A stretch of 64,000 nt of DNA from Tetracladium setigerum (lineage: Eukaryota > Ascomycota > Leotiomycetes > Helotiales), in NCBI GenBank assembly GCA_031472005.1, contig PZJY01000008.1, positions 248,001 through 312,000 on the forward strand, given 5' to 3'. Below the pieces are notes generated by a model. The model worked only from the letters and a program-made list of their open reading frames with translations, ran no database searches and was not told the origin of the DNA. Shown one piece after another: positions 11,101-23,289 of this stretch; position 1 is the first letter of the stretch, and each line of letters begins with the position of its first letter. The translations under genes were made by a program, and so were the position numbers.

Positions 11101-14100
11101 CTCTTGCCATACTTTTTCGATACGCCCACTGCGCCGAAACCCTATATTGATCCTAAATTAGTCATGTCCTGAAAAGTTCTTTTGATTGGGGCAACTGACT
11201 CCTTGGTGAATTTGAAGATATCTTGCAGCTGCATGTAGAAGATTGAAAACGTCGCCATACTGAACATATGTCTTGACAACCAGCTCTTCCAGGTTGTAAA
11301 TACGACATATTTCAGCCATTTGTTTATTCGACTTGAGAGGCCACATGCCCTGAAACTCTGCGTTGTGTAGCGAAAGAGCACAAGGGATGACGGCAGGAAG
11401 AAGATACAACGGAGCCACAGCACCGTGATAGTCGTTGATATGATACAAATCTGGCTGAAAGCATCGAATAGTTTCTGCGATACATTGATTCCAGATAGAA
11501 TAGTATATGGCACTTTCCATATCGTCCATACGCGCGGGATATGGGTCCGCCTTGGTTCGACTGCGGAAAATAGGCGTATCGAGGATGACAAACGTGATGT
11601 TACGGATAATATGCAGGTGGACCGAGACAACATACACCTCGTCCATGATTGAGACATGGATGGATTCGGATTCTTGGACTGTAGAAGTTAGCATTAATGA
11701 ATAGCGGTTAGATGAATCAACTTGCCGTCGGCTTCAAACGGATACTCAACATCTCCAACACAAGGGATCACCCAGATCAGGTTTTGATGCCCAAGATTCT
11801 TCGCCATCAAGGAAGCCATGACTCCAAGACCTCCTATCTTGATCTTGATACCCCAGTCTTCGATGTCGTATTCCATAGTGGCTATTAAAACTGTTCTGCG
11901 ACCGTTTGATCCAGCATCCGCTGCTAGGGCATCGCTCGGGTGGTCCTCAGGACTCGTTGCACGGATCGGCGTTACTGCACCCAAATTTATCTGACTAGCT
12001 ACTGCAGAAGGGACAGCGGCAAAGAGACCACCGCTTGTGGGCAGTGGCGAGCCTCTCTTTGTGAATTTGGCAGGAATTATTGTCGCGAAATTCCATTTCG
12101 ATGCCGATGCCGGTTTGGTACCAATCTTGTTGAACGTGACATTGTAGAATGCAGCTCTGAACAAGTATACACTTGCAATCGCAGTGATCAGAGGCACAAT
12201 ACAGAAGATCAACGCGAGAATTCCCTGCAACGCAGCAGATCCGTATGGCACGAGCTTGTAGCTGAAGTCTCCATCATCAACGACGAACTTGTATCCAACG
12301 TAACCACCCGCGGGCGCAGCTGAGATGTTGATAACATTATTTGCCAGACTATCAGGTGGAACCCAGTCAAGAACTCCATCTCTATCAACATCTCCATATG
12401 CCGCAGTCTTGTCGGGAACGCCGTCGGGATTAACGCCCCAGATATTGATCATGGTGTTTGTTGGCCATTCAGTGAACAAGCCAAAAGTCCACTTTCCATC
12501 GGCGTCTTGCGTTAAATGGTTTTTGATTCCGGAATCAAAGCCCCATGCATTCCAATCGCCTTCGACCCATGCGTGGGGCCATCGTCGAGGTGGTTTGTCA
12601 GCTCGCTCGAGATCACTGTGTTGCACGTGAGTGCTGCTACCTGTCAAGCGGCTCCAATATTCCAAGATGACATGCTCTCCTTCCCATTCCTGAAGCTTCG
12701 TTCCAGACCAGGATTGCTTCACCAAGGTGATCTTCTCACCTGTGTACGGTAACCAATCGCTGAAGCTTGAACCCCAGTTGGTCGAGTATCGTACCTTGTC
12801 TGCTCCAGTCGCGGCAGGTGACACGATAAGATTTCCAGTCGAAGCGTCTTTTGTCATGATGCCTTGCGTATAATTAGATGTCCTGGGGAATATCATGGGA
12901 TTATCGGCCTTTCCAACACGGAACATGAACTTGTCGGTGGTGAGAGTAGCCAGTGTGCCGTTCAAACTTGTTGCATTTTTGATCGTGTAGGTGTGAACCC
13001 CGTTTGCCACATTGTCTATATCTGCAGAGAAGATCCAGGTTGTAGGAGTTTGACCGATCAAATCGATTGGTCGAGCGTCAACTTTAGTACAATTTGCGGT
13101 CGATCTGTTTAGAGTGGCCTTTGCTCCAAGCTGGGTTGTGGACTCGAGAGTAATAGATTTTGCGACGGCGTCACAATTCATGGGAGAAGAGAAGCCAATT
13201 TGAATTGTCAAAGACTGAGTTTGATCATCGTTAATCTTGGATAAGATCCTGCCATCATGGCCTGGATATACCTCAGTGATGACAGGCTTGGGCTGTTGCC
13301 ATTCATCGATGGGAACGAAAGCCTTGAACTCCCAAGGAAGAAGGGTGACTTTGGCGAGGCAACCTTGAGTCTCTCGCGAGGATCCGAATCTCGAGGCATC
13401 CAACTTGTATTCATCGTAAGGATAGAAGAGGTTTTTTATCGTTGTGTTTTGGCTAAAAGCCGATAGAAGGACGCCGTCCTGGGAAGTAGTGTTTGTGCTG
13501 TCGCAATCAAAGTCGTAGGTAACAGATCGATTTTCGTTATGGAAGAGAAGCCAAACAGGCTGATTTCCGTGACCAGTACCGTTGAAGTCCTGAATACCTT
13601 CACTGCGTCCTCGGTAAATACTCCAAACTCCATGAGGCGATGACATTCCTTGACTTCCTGGCAGAAAGATATCGTAAAGGTGAGTCGAGAGAGTAGTCAG
13701 GTTGAAACCGTCGTTGAGAACAGGATAATGATCGCGAAGCTCAAACATCCTCTTGAGAACATTTCTCAAACGGTGTGATGGATCACGATGATCGAGACTG
13801 ACTCCATCGTCAAGGCATCCGTATCCCGACTTGTTGAATGGCATGTCCACATAGAGCTCCTCACCTAATCCATAGCAGCCGTGAAGTTGCCATGCAGTAG
13901 ATGAAGTCATAGGGGCACGTCCGAAAACATAATCAGGTGCCAGATTCTCCAGAACGTAATGCTCTTGTTCGTCACCGAAGAATACCATGGGAATGCCGGG
14001 CAATTCGAGGGTTGTGACAAAAAGTCCCAGCAATTGTCGTTGTACTCCATTCGCCAGCGCCGGCCATCGAAAAACATCTTGGTTCGTCGTGCCAAACATG

Positions 14101-15792
14101 TGTCGTGGATCAAATATACCCGTATTTGCGTTGACCATGTCCTGTGTGACTAAGAAACGATTCCACATGTGAACCCAGTCCACTCCCTGGGAGCCCCAAG
14201 GGCCATCGAGTCCAAGGAATCGGGTCAAGGAACCGTATATGTCGTAGTGAAAGGCGGCGCCATCCAATGCCGAGAGACCAAAGGGTCGGATGTAATTCTC
14301 TGCACTTGTAGTGTTGCTGGTAGTGAGAGCATCGTCTGGATGAGCGAGTTCCTGGTCAGGTTGTTTTCCTCGGCCCACGTATGCAGCCGCTAACTTTGGA
14401 TCTCCAACAATCTCTCCGACAATAATGAAGTTATCCTTGCCGAATCGACGAGCGCACTTTCTTTGATAATCCGAAAAAGAGGCTTGTGAATCAAGGGTAA
14501 TCTGAACAGCCTTATCCATACGAAATCCGTCAATGTCCAGCATAGCAATCTGCATGCACGAAAATATGTTGATTTTCTCGAGAACATCCGGTTTCCATTC
14601 ACGGAGACGATCTTGCACGGAAGCAAATCTGGAGAGCTGATTAATGTAACTCGGGTACGCGCCAGTTCCTTTGATGTCGCCTGCAGATCAACAATTAGTA
14701 TCAACTTGCTTCTTCAGAGATATGCGGGGTGAACCACGGGGTAGATCAATGTCGTGCATATGCTCCAATAAGCCGAGACATTGTCTCAACGCTAAATATC
14801 TATCGCATTCTAGAATGTGATCTTGGAACTTCACTTACCGTACATATCAAAATCGCTTTTACGACACCCGTGAAATTGATCTGTGACGTTGGTGGGCGCT
14901 ATGTATCCATTCTGTTCCCAAATTCGTGGAAGTTGACAATCTGGATCTCGGTCGTTACCAAGCTCGAAATCATGATAGCGTCGTTCGGGATGCTTCCAGA
15001 CTGCATCGTACTCATCGAAGTTAAATTCCACAGTTGAGTTGAGCAAGCCTTCACCATAGCCGAGAAGATTTCCCATGGTCGACATTGTACTATCCAGAAT
15101 AAAGTACATGCCACGACGATGTATCTCATCCGAAAGTGCTCTCCACTCCTGAATGGTTCCATGATGTCGGTCGAGAAGTGTCAAGTCTAAGGGGCCATAA
15201 CCGTCGGGTGACCAAGGCATATTGAGCATCATGCTACCCGTGAAGTATATCGCTTTAATGCCGAGACCTTGTATGTAGTCGAGATTCTCTCGAATGCCTT
15301 CCGCATCTCCTCCAAACCGAAACTGATTGGCCTAAACATCGAAGAAATGGAGTCAGTTTACGATTCTTGGGTGCTTGGATGCTTGGATACTTGGATGCTT
15401 GGGACACTGATCAAGAGATGTCAAATGGCTTGTTGAGTGGAACCACAGACACAACTCCCAAGGATTGGTCAAATGAAGAATACTACAACCAAAAACACTA
15501 GACTTACCATCCAGTGGTGTTCAAAATTTGTTTCATTGGCATCATTGTTCCCTGGATTGCCGTCTACGAAACGGTCGATAGTGAGGACGTAGAATGGGAA
15601 ACGCCAGTTCTTGGGCGATGGTTGGTATGTGTGGTTGTCCCATTGTCCCCAGAAGTCCTGTGGTCGAGTTGCTGTCTGGTTCTCATTGAGGTTGTAGCCT
15701 TCGTGGAGGGGATCATATCGAATTGCCAAACTGCTCTGGAGCAGCACCAACAAAGAGCCGATTCTGAGCAACATTCTACAGAAATCGTGCAT
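8176..15792 (-). CDS. ags1: alpha-1,3-glucan synthase, with two apparent one-base frameshifts
   Basis: Makes cell-wall alpha-1,3-glucan at the plasma membrane. Exons (minus): 15792-15508, 15331-14839, 14680-11726, 11678-11200, 11141-9646, 9588-9267, 9219-8927, 8859-8276 and 8208-8176. If one base is restored at two points the product is 2313 aa, the usual family length. Order: signal peptide; GH13 amylase-like domain with nucleophile motif DGFRMDKA and acid/base VGEIVG; one membrane helix (LALIFCIVPLITAIASVYLF); GT5 glycogen-synthase-like domain starting at KIGGLG; multi-pass C-terminal region ending FFRKAQLMKP. Intron 11679-11725 is GC-AG. Frame breaks lie near 9840 (after ASEED, before FNKFHDAS) and 8373 (after NATGP, before DVWLNVIVD). 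Each is explained by one missing G. They may be assembly errors or real lesions. Confidence 0.93.
15372..15403. repeat. 8-bp tandem repeat in ags1 intron 1
   Basis: Four consecutive copies of an 8-bp unit (TGCTTGGA with two substitutions) lie inside the first intron of alpha-glucan synthase (15332-15507). It is a simple minisatellite with no known function. Confidence 0.8.
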
Positions 15793-18017
15793 GTTTGCTG
15801 TCCGTTCCGTTCTGAACAGTAGGAAGAAAGGTTGTCACAGCTTGATCAAGAAGAGCTTCTTGCCCGAAGCTTTTGCATCTTTCTTCACCCATGCAGATCA
15901 GTAGCAGCATTATTTTTAGCATGGTACTTGGACCCTGCTCGGGCCTAGACGATCGGTATACGGAGTAGACCCATCATCAATAACACCCTCTCGTATGGTT
16001 CGATAGGATGATTCTTTTTGATGTGGAGGCTGAAAAGATGCATTTGCTGTCCGTACTTTGCACGCTCAGGCCCGATGAGAACGCCATTTTTGTTTGTTCG
16101 AAACACACCAAGGGAAGACGAGGTGGAAAAAAAGTGGTCCGGACCCATGGAAGAATGGACGAACAATCCAAGTGCAGCACAAGTAGGATACCCAGGGGTG
16201 GGTGACGTAGCTTAACTTTAAGTTTGCCCTACGCGACTTGCGTTACGGAGGCAAGATTTACTTGAAATTTGAATAGCATCGAAGGACTAGAAAATACCAG
16301 GTGCAGTAGTGGTAGAAGAGATCAACACCTCGCCTTCCACTTATTTACCCCATCCGCCGAACCACCTTCCGCGCAAAGTATGTTTATCTCTGCATCCGTT
16401 GTTGGATAGATGTAGCCAATAATAATGAAACCGGGGGAGAAGAAAGTGGATTGAGTCGATCGATGGCATCTCAACCAACATATCATCCGAACTAACAGTG
16501 ACAACTTGTTGCTCGAGGGCTTACCCCGTGGTAGGTACTGGATGGACATCTTGATCACTGATGTAACCCAATAATCTGGTGGATGAGATGGCAATTGGTA
16601 GCAGCCAGACGACAGGCGCCCGATAACAGACGTGAAAATTGATTAAGAGATGACGCATAACCAACTTGAGATGAGAAAATTGTCTTGGGAGTGAATATTG
16701 TGCAAAAGTTGTTTTTTTCACAATATTGGTCGGTAGGGGGCAGAGCAAGGACAGGCAGGTCTGTTACACTATCTATTGTAGTATGAATGAGTCCGCAACG
16801 AGGAGGACATATTTTTCCATTTCCTTTTGCCAGTGTCAAAGTAATAATGCCATGACTTGCGGTTCTTTTGATGTTTGATGTGGTGTTGTGTTGTGGGATT
16901 GATTGACGTTCCCAAGCCCTTGTTTGGTTTTTCCGGACCTAAGTACCGGTAGCGTGCTGTGGCAGAGGCGGCCTTGTTTCAGCTTGTTGAGCTTGAACGT
17001 GTCTGAAGATGGCATGGCAGGGCTTAAAAACGAATTCGATAATGCTCCGATCTCTTGGCAGAGGACCGAAAGGTATATTGATGGGTAGGTGTGTTGGCCA
17101 TCCGGAGAATTTTAGAGTATCAGGACCAAACAACTTCGATTGCTTTTGCCCAAACTCGCTCATGGCTGCCCAGTAAACGCTTTAGACCACTTGCACCGCT
17201 CTGATAAGGAGAAGTGTAAGATGGCAAAGGAGACACTAGGAACTTGAGGGATGTATGCAGTACTGTACTATACTCGAAATACTCTCTCTGCTCAAGTCTA
17301 CTCGAAGTTGAAGCACGCACCGTCGCCGTTCAGCAAAACGCAAACAAAAAAGGGGCTCAACAATAAATTAGATGCTTGAATCATAACACTTCACAGTCGT
17401 GGGTCCTCTACGTTCGTGTTTCCTCAATTCTGCGAGATTTTCCCGCCCACCTTGCCCCTGAAAGGTGGAAGCATCATCCAAGCATCCCAAGCATCCTCGC
17501 GTCTTGCCTATCCCACTATCTCTGGGCGCATCATATTTGCCACATTTGTTTTCGTATCTACGGAGCACATCCACATTATTTCCCTTCCGGAACTTCCATC
17601 GAGGCATGCCTCCTGCACATCTGCTGCACATCTCGGATCTCGCATGTCGTTGGCTTGAAAATGGCTTCGCGCCACATAGCTGATCTATTCCTAGCCGCGC
17701 GCGCTCGTACTCGATGTACTGTCCCAAACAGCAGTTACAGCAGAGCAGTCCACTTCAGCTGCGCTGTTTACTTTTTTGTGGCAGCCACGTTTACCTATCT
17801 TGGACGCAGTAGGGTCCATGCCATGAATAATCAATCATCCATTCTTTCATTCATTCATTCTCGTCAACAGCAAAATTGCCTTCGCTTGGTAGGGCTAGCT
17901 TGGGACAGTACACACTGTACAGTCCTTCGTACGGAGTAAGATTACACTACTGATGATCATCAGTGACCGCCGCCGCCGGATTCTGCCCATGCAAGTCAAA
18001 ACAAACCAAATCCTGTG
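15793..18017. promoter_or_regulatory. divergent promoter region, ags1 / alpha-amylase
   Basis: This 2.2-kb non-coding interval separates the start codons of alpha-glucan synthase (minus) and alpha-amylase (plus), so both promoters lie here. In Aspergillus, alpha-glucan synthase genes are also clustered with GH13 amylase-like genes (agtA, amyD), which makes shared control plausible. A perfect palindrome sits at 17949-17964. I see no convincing gene within the interval. Confidence 0.6.
17949..17964. promoter_or_regulatory. 16-bp perfect palindrome upstream of alpha-amylase
   Basis: ACTGATGATCATCAGT is its own reverse complement and ends 53 bp before the amylase ATG at 18018. Position and symmetry suit a binding site for a dimeric regulator; that is inference. 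Confidence 0.45.
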
Positions 18018-20164
18018 ATGTTCATGGCTGGCTTCATGTTCGGCTTCGATAGTTGGACTCTACTACTACTCATCTCTGTCCTATTGAGCGCTAGAGTCGT
18101 CATCGCGGCAAGTCCTGAAGAATGGCGGACGCGATCAATTTATCAAGTCTTCACCGATCGCTTCGCACGTGCAGATAGCTCTGTCTCGGCAGCATGTCCC
18201 GCCGGATTTGAGGGCTACTGCGGTGGTTCTTGGAGGGGTATCATCGATAAGTTGGACTACATTCAAGTGAGTCGAAAGAATGAAAATATTGTCATGTGGA
18301 AAATAACTAATTGAGCTCTCGTCATCAGGGAATGGGCTTTACTGCGATATGGATTTCTCCAATTGTCGCGCAGATCGCGGATGATTCCAGAGCCTATCAT
18401 GGCTACTCTGCCTCCAATCTGAACACTCTGAATAGCCATTTTGGCACGGTGACAGACCTTCTGGCTCTCAAGGATGCCTTGCATGATAGAAAAATGGTAC
18501 TGTCTTTCTCTCTGCCGTAAATTTGCACGTTCTGATACTATAGAACAAAGTACCTGATGGTAGATGTGGTTGTAAATCACATGGGATGGGATGGCCTCGC
18601 AAACGAGACGGATTTTTCCACACTGGACCCCTTCGATAGTAAAAAGTTCTTCCATGATATTTGCTGGATTGATGGCTACGCAAACCAGACTGAAGTTGAA
18701 AAGGTGTGTTGCCGTTGTCCACCGCTGGAAGTCGAGCTCAAGAAAATGTCAACTAACTGGCATAAAGTGCTGGCTCGGTGCTGCCAATTACCCCTTACCA
18801 GATATCAACACCACGAGAAGTGATGTTCGAGAAATGTTTAGTTCGTGGATCAGGTCTTTGGTGTCACAGTACTCAAGTAAGTTTGCATTAATTGTTTGTG
18901 GTGCACTTTGACTAACACAATCCTCAGTTGATGGCATCCGACTGGACACGGTCAAACATGTAGAGAAAGATTTCTGGCCAACCTTTACTTCTGCTTCTAG
19001 AGTTTTCAATCTAGGAGAGGTTGCAGACGGAAACGTTGACTACGTCTGTCCATACCAAGATCATCTGGATGGTGTACTTGACTACCCTTCGTAAGTTTGA
19101 GAACAGCCAATTACAATTTTCCCATCTATGAATATTCGACTTACTATTTAAGATTCTACCAAGCGACGCTGTTCTTTTCAAACACCTCGGCGACCTCAGA
19201 TAACTTCGTCAAAGAGTTACAGCATCTGAACAGTACTTGTGCTGATACAACACTCCTTGGTTCCTTTTCGGAAAATCATGACCAACCGCGTTTTGCGTCC
19301 CAGAATTCCGATCTCACAGTATGTTCCAGGCTACGCACATTCTCGGTCTTTCTCAATAACATTTTCTAGCTTGCAAAGAATATTCTGACATATACGATGC
19401 TTGGCGATGGCATTCCAATCGGTACGTCTAGCTTCTTGCATCGTTGATTTCCATTCAAATGGCCAGAGTATTCGGGACCACAATCAATATATACAATTTA
19501 TACAATTACTAACATTCTTTTTTTCACAGTCTACCAGGGCCAAGAAGCACACTTTGCATCCCCAATGGATCCATTTAACAGAGAAGCTCTCTGGCTTCCC
19601 AACAACACCTTGACCCCCAACGCCTACTCAAAACCCTACTCCAGCACCTCACCACTCTACGAGCTTATCTCCAAGCTCAACAAGATACGAAGTTTGGCTC
19701 ACAGTCAATCCCGCGAGTATTCAATCTCACGTTCCCGCATCATCCATGCCGATGCGAATAACTTGATATTCCAGCGAGGAGACGAAACGTTCAAAACGAT
19801 AATGTTTGTGAACAATCGTGGCAGTCAGGCTGCAAAATACACAATGGCGATTAACAACACTGGAATTTCAGCGGGGACGAAGCTGGTCGATGTAATGGCG
19901 TGTCGAGCTACAAAAGTTGACAGCAAAGGGGGTCTAGAAGTTGAGGTCTTTGGTGGAGAGCCTGTCGTAAGTCTGACTATTTTATTGTTGAATCTGTATA
20001 TGAAAGCGAAAGTTGTCTAACTATCTCAGATTCTATATTACCAAGACTCTAAGTATGGTAAGGAAATATGCGATAAAGTGTCTGGAGCGTCGTCATTGAT
20101 TTGGAAGAGCTCGAAGATTGGTATGGTATGGTTTATAATGGGTTGGGTTCTATTTTATTATTGA
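18018..20164 (+). CDS. secreted or anchored alpha-amylase, GH13_1
   Basis: Nine exons: 18018-18266, 18329-18496, 18551-18703, 18768-18876, 18928-19090, 19153-19318, 19370-19421, 19530-19966 and 20030-20164, giving 543 aa. Residues 1-~30 are a signal peptide (TLLLLISVLLSARVVIA). The fungal amylase regions are all present: DVVVNHMG (region I), GIRLDTVKH with nucleophile Asp233, acid/base Glu257 in LGEVADG, and FSENHD with Asp324. The spacings of 24 and 67 residues equal those of Taka-amylase. The His of regions I and IV are kept; these are reported to be lost in the Aspergillus transglycosylases AgtA/AgtB, so hydrolysis is more likely here. The tail ends in a hydrophobic stretch (MVWFIMGWVLFYY) that could be a GPI signal. 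Its position beside ags1 suggests a role in alpha-glucan priming or trimming. Confidence 0.92.
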
Positions 20165-20294
20165 TAGAAAGGTATTCTTAATGGCTATATAGAGTAATGA
20201 ACCAGCAATAGAGATTTTCTTAATCTGTGTGTCTTTGATGGACGCAATTCCCTACCTACCAGCATGAGTCCGTTCATAGCTGGTGGATCTCGCT

Positions 20295-21181
20295 TCATGT
20301 CTCAACGAAAAAGTCCAAAATATTTTTGACAAGAGTCTCAGGAGCCTCCTCTGGAATATAATGTCCACAATCCACACTTTCCCCCGAAATAAGGACACCC
20401 TCCTCGGCGACCTTCTTCCACTCACCCACCCCATCAAAACATTTCTCAATAATTCCATTCTTCCCCACAAAATCCTCAACGGACTCTTAATCAACCTCCC
20501 ATCCTCAATATCCTTCCTCGCCTCATCCAAATCCAAGGTAGCAGCCGCTCTATAATCCTCACACATCGCATGCACACACTCTGCATCACTCAAATTCTTC
20601 ACATACTCCTCCCACACATTCTCCTCAAACCCGGCATACCTCCCACCCATAAACGAATCTGCAAACATCCTCGAATCATTCAAGATCAACGTCTCCGGAA
20701 ACGGCGTCTCCTGAATCAAGAAAAACCAATGCCAATACTTCGTCGCAAACAGCTGATCCGTCTTCCCATACATGGCAAGAGTGGGGCAGATATCAAGAAA
20801 TATCGCCCTCTTCACTCGCGACGGGTAATCAACCAGTAACTTGTGCGCCACTCGCGCTCCTCGATCGTGGGCACACACGTAGTAGGAGTCGAATTTGAGC
20901 GTTTCCATTACGACGGCGATGTCGCGTGCCATGGCACTTTTGACGTAGTCGGTTGTTTCGGTGGGTTTGGAGGACTTGCCATAGCCGCGGATGTCAACTA
21001 CGATGATTTTGTAGGTTTGAACGAGGTGGGGGGTGATGAGGTGCCAGATGTGGTGGGTTTGGGGGAAGCCGTGGATTAGGACTAGAGGAGGTCCGGAGGA
21101 GGTGAGGTTGGTTTTCCCGTGGATTGTGACGGGTGGGGAGGTTTGTGTTTGGATGTTGAAGGGGGTGAAGTTGTCGAACAT
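20295..21181 (-). CDS. alpha/beta-hydrolase, haloacetate dehalogenase/epoxide hydrolase type, apparent frameshift
   Basis: Intronless. HGFPQTHHIW (oxyanion-hole HGxP) is followed by DIRGYGKSSKP and the nucleophile elbow AHDRGARVAHK with an Asp nucleophile, as in haloacid dehalogenases and epoxide hydrolases. The frame breaks after SPLRILWG near 20464. In the next frame the expected C-terminus follows, including the catalytic-His motif CGHYIPEEAPE, and ends at a stop at 20295. One added G in the G run (CCCC at 20463-20466 on plus) restores 295 aa. Read without it, the protein runs on as unrelated basic sequence to 20252. It is divergent from the dehydrogenase at 21551 across 369 bp, so the two may be co-regulated. 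Substrate unknown. Confidence 0.82.
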
Positions 21182-21550
21182 TTTGGATATATATATTTAT
21201 TTGGGGGAGGTTCCAGATTCTAAAAGGGAAATGTAATAAGACTTTCTAGAGGAAAGTTTTCAGTGAAATTTGAGGTTCCTTTTATACTCTGCCGATATGG
21301 ACCTAGGTAAGTAGTCTCGGATATGCTGACAATATCAATGAGGGGTTGTTTGGTTAGCGCACTGTACACTACAATATTCTGCGGCGAAACTATTAGCCGA
21401 CGCTTCACATTGCGGGGGAATCTTTGCCCTACCTCAACCTCGTTGCTTCAGTATATATATTCACATAAGACCCAACTCTATCTCTCTTTCATATCACTTT
21501 ATCTCATCATATCCACATTCACATTGTAACAAACAAACGCAACCTTCAAA
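21182..21550. promoter_or_regulatory. shared divergent promoter
   Basis: The 369 bp between the two start codons must contain both promoters. An AT-rich TATATA run lies near 21188-21196. No specific operator is recognised. Confidence 0.4.
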
Positions 21551-22885
21551 ATGGCATCTTCCACAATAGAGACCGCTCTCAGCAGTGCCTCCATCATCGC
21601 TGCTCACCCCAACAAATCTCACAAATACCGCATCGCATCGATTCCAGGCGACGGTATTGGGCCGGAAGTTGTTGAAGCCGCAATTGAGGTAGTAAACAAG
21701 CTTGCCGAGATACTGAAAACATTCACTATCGAATGGGACCATATTCCATGGGGAACGGCATTCTACAAAAAGACGGGGAAGTATGTAGATGATGATGTCT
21801 TGGAGAGACTTCGGGGTTATGATGCTTCACTTTTTGGAGCGGTGGGAGCTCCAGGTATGCGTAACTTTTTTCATTTTTTCATCATTCGACATGATATGTG
21901 AAAAGCTTGAAATATTCTCGGTGAATACTGACTCCAATTGACAGACGTGCCTGATCACATCTCGCTTTGGGGTCTTCTTCTTGCAATTCGTGGACCACTT
22001 CAACTTTATGCAAACATTCGCCCAGTTCGTACTTTCCCGGTTCACAGTCACGACTTAGAGATGGAGAAGCTGGGGATATTGATTGGGTGATTGTTCGCGA
22101 GAATTCGGAAGGAGAGTAAGTGAATTTGGTCTCTTGCGTAATGTACTTTGTTCCGAGAGAGCGTCAACACAATCGGTCTGCTCCGAGAGCTTGAGGACAA
22201 TATGCTAACATTCTATCCAAATAGATATGCAGGACAAGGAGGCCGTTCTCACATAGGCCAGGTCTGGGAAGTAGCAACCGAAGTCGCAATTTTCAGCTAT
22301 GTCGGCATTGAACGAATCATGAGATTTGCATTCAGCATCGCCCAAAAGCGCCCTCGCAAGCTTCTCACCGTCGTCACAAAAAGCAACAGCATGAGGAACG
22401 GCCTTGTCCTTTGGGACGAAATCGCCTTGAAAGTGTCCAGAGATTTCCCCGATGTCAAGTGGGACAAAATGCTCGTCGATGCCATGACAGTGCGAATGGT
22501 CAACAATCCCAAATCCCTAGACACGATTGTGGGGACGAATCTTCACATGGATATTATTTCCGATCTGGCTGCTGCGCTGGCGGGGAGTATCGGTGTTGCA
22601 CCTTCGAGTAATTTGGATCCGACGAGGAAGAATCCTAGTCTGTTTGAGCCGGTTCATGGGAGTGCGTTTGATATCACGGGCAAGGGCGTCGCGAATCCGG
22701 TGGCTACTTTTTGGAGTGCGGCTGAAATGTTGACGTGGATTGGAGAGGAGGATGCCGCGAAGAAGCTGATGAATGCTGTGGAGAATGTTTGTGGGAATGG
22801 AGTGTTGACGAGAGATCTTGGTGGGAGTGCGAATACTAAGGATGTGACTAAGGCCGTGTGCGAGGAGATTGAAAGGTTAGGATAA
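21551..22885 (+). CDS. tartrate / 3-isopropylmalate dehydrogenase-like, apparent frameshift
   Basis: Exons are 21551-21854, 21945-22115 and 22225-22885; 378 aa if one base is restored. The N-terminus has the decarboxylating-dehydrogenase opening RIASIPGDGIGPEVV. Then come VPDHISLWGLLLAIRGPLQ and YANIRPVR, the substrate-Arg segment that separates tartrate dehydrogenase (TtuC/YeaU-like) from true LeuB. NSMRNGLVLWDE, VDAMTVRMV and GTNLHMDIISD carry the catalytic Lys/Tyr/Asp region, and EPVHGSAFDITGKGVANP is the NAD and metal region. The frame breaks in exon 2 at ~22036-22040 (TTCCCGG). One more G there gives PGSQSRLRDGEAGDIDWVIV, the expected continuation. Without it a stop follows within 20 codons. 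Likely oxidises a malate-type diacid. Confidence 0.85.
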
Positions 22886-23289
22886 AACGTTGTTGTGTTT
22901 CGAGCTTAGAAAGGAACTGTTAGTAGTAGAAATATGCGTCGCCGGTGCAGTACAGATAGCTACAATTAAGAGACAAAAAGAGGGTTTGAAGCTCTATACG
23001 TAGTGCGCTTGTTTCAATCTTTCACAATCGAAAATCACATGTATCACACGAACTTCCACGTTCCCAAGAAGCCTTCGCTCAATCCTGAATCTATTTCAGA
23101 TTTCAACAATAAATTACACCTGCTGTGTCAGAACGCAGCAAACCCCTCAATGGAGGATTCAGGAATTCCTTCACAACCTCGTATTTGCGGCTCGTTCGAA
23201 ACACACCCGGAATCGATCGCTAAATTGCTAACGAGAGTGTATGATTATATAGGTAATTAACAAATATATAGACGTGTCTGCGTAGCAGC
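22886..23289. other. convergent intergenic region, nothing recognised
   Basis: The 404 bp lie between two stop codons facing each other (dehydrogenase and second NLR). They are probably 3' UTRs and terminators; no gene is supported. Confidence 0.45.

Noticed and set aside
20252..20294. Extending the dehalogenase-like protein to the stop at 20252
   Set aside because: After the frame break this reading is basic and unlike the family, whereas the other frame holds the catalytic His region and stops at 20295.
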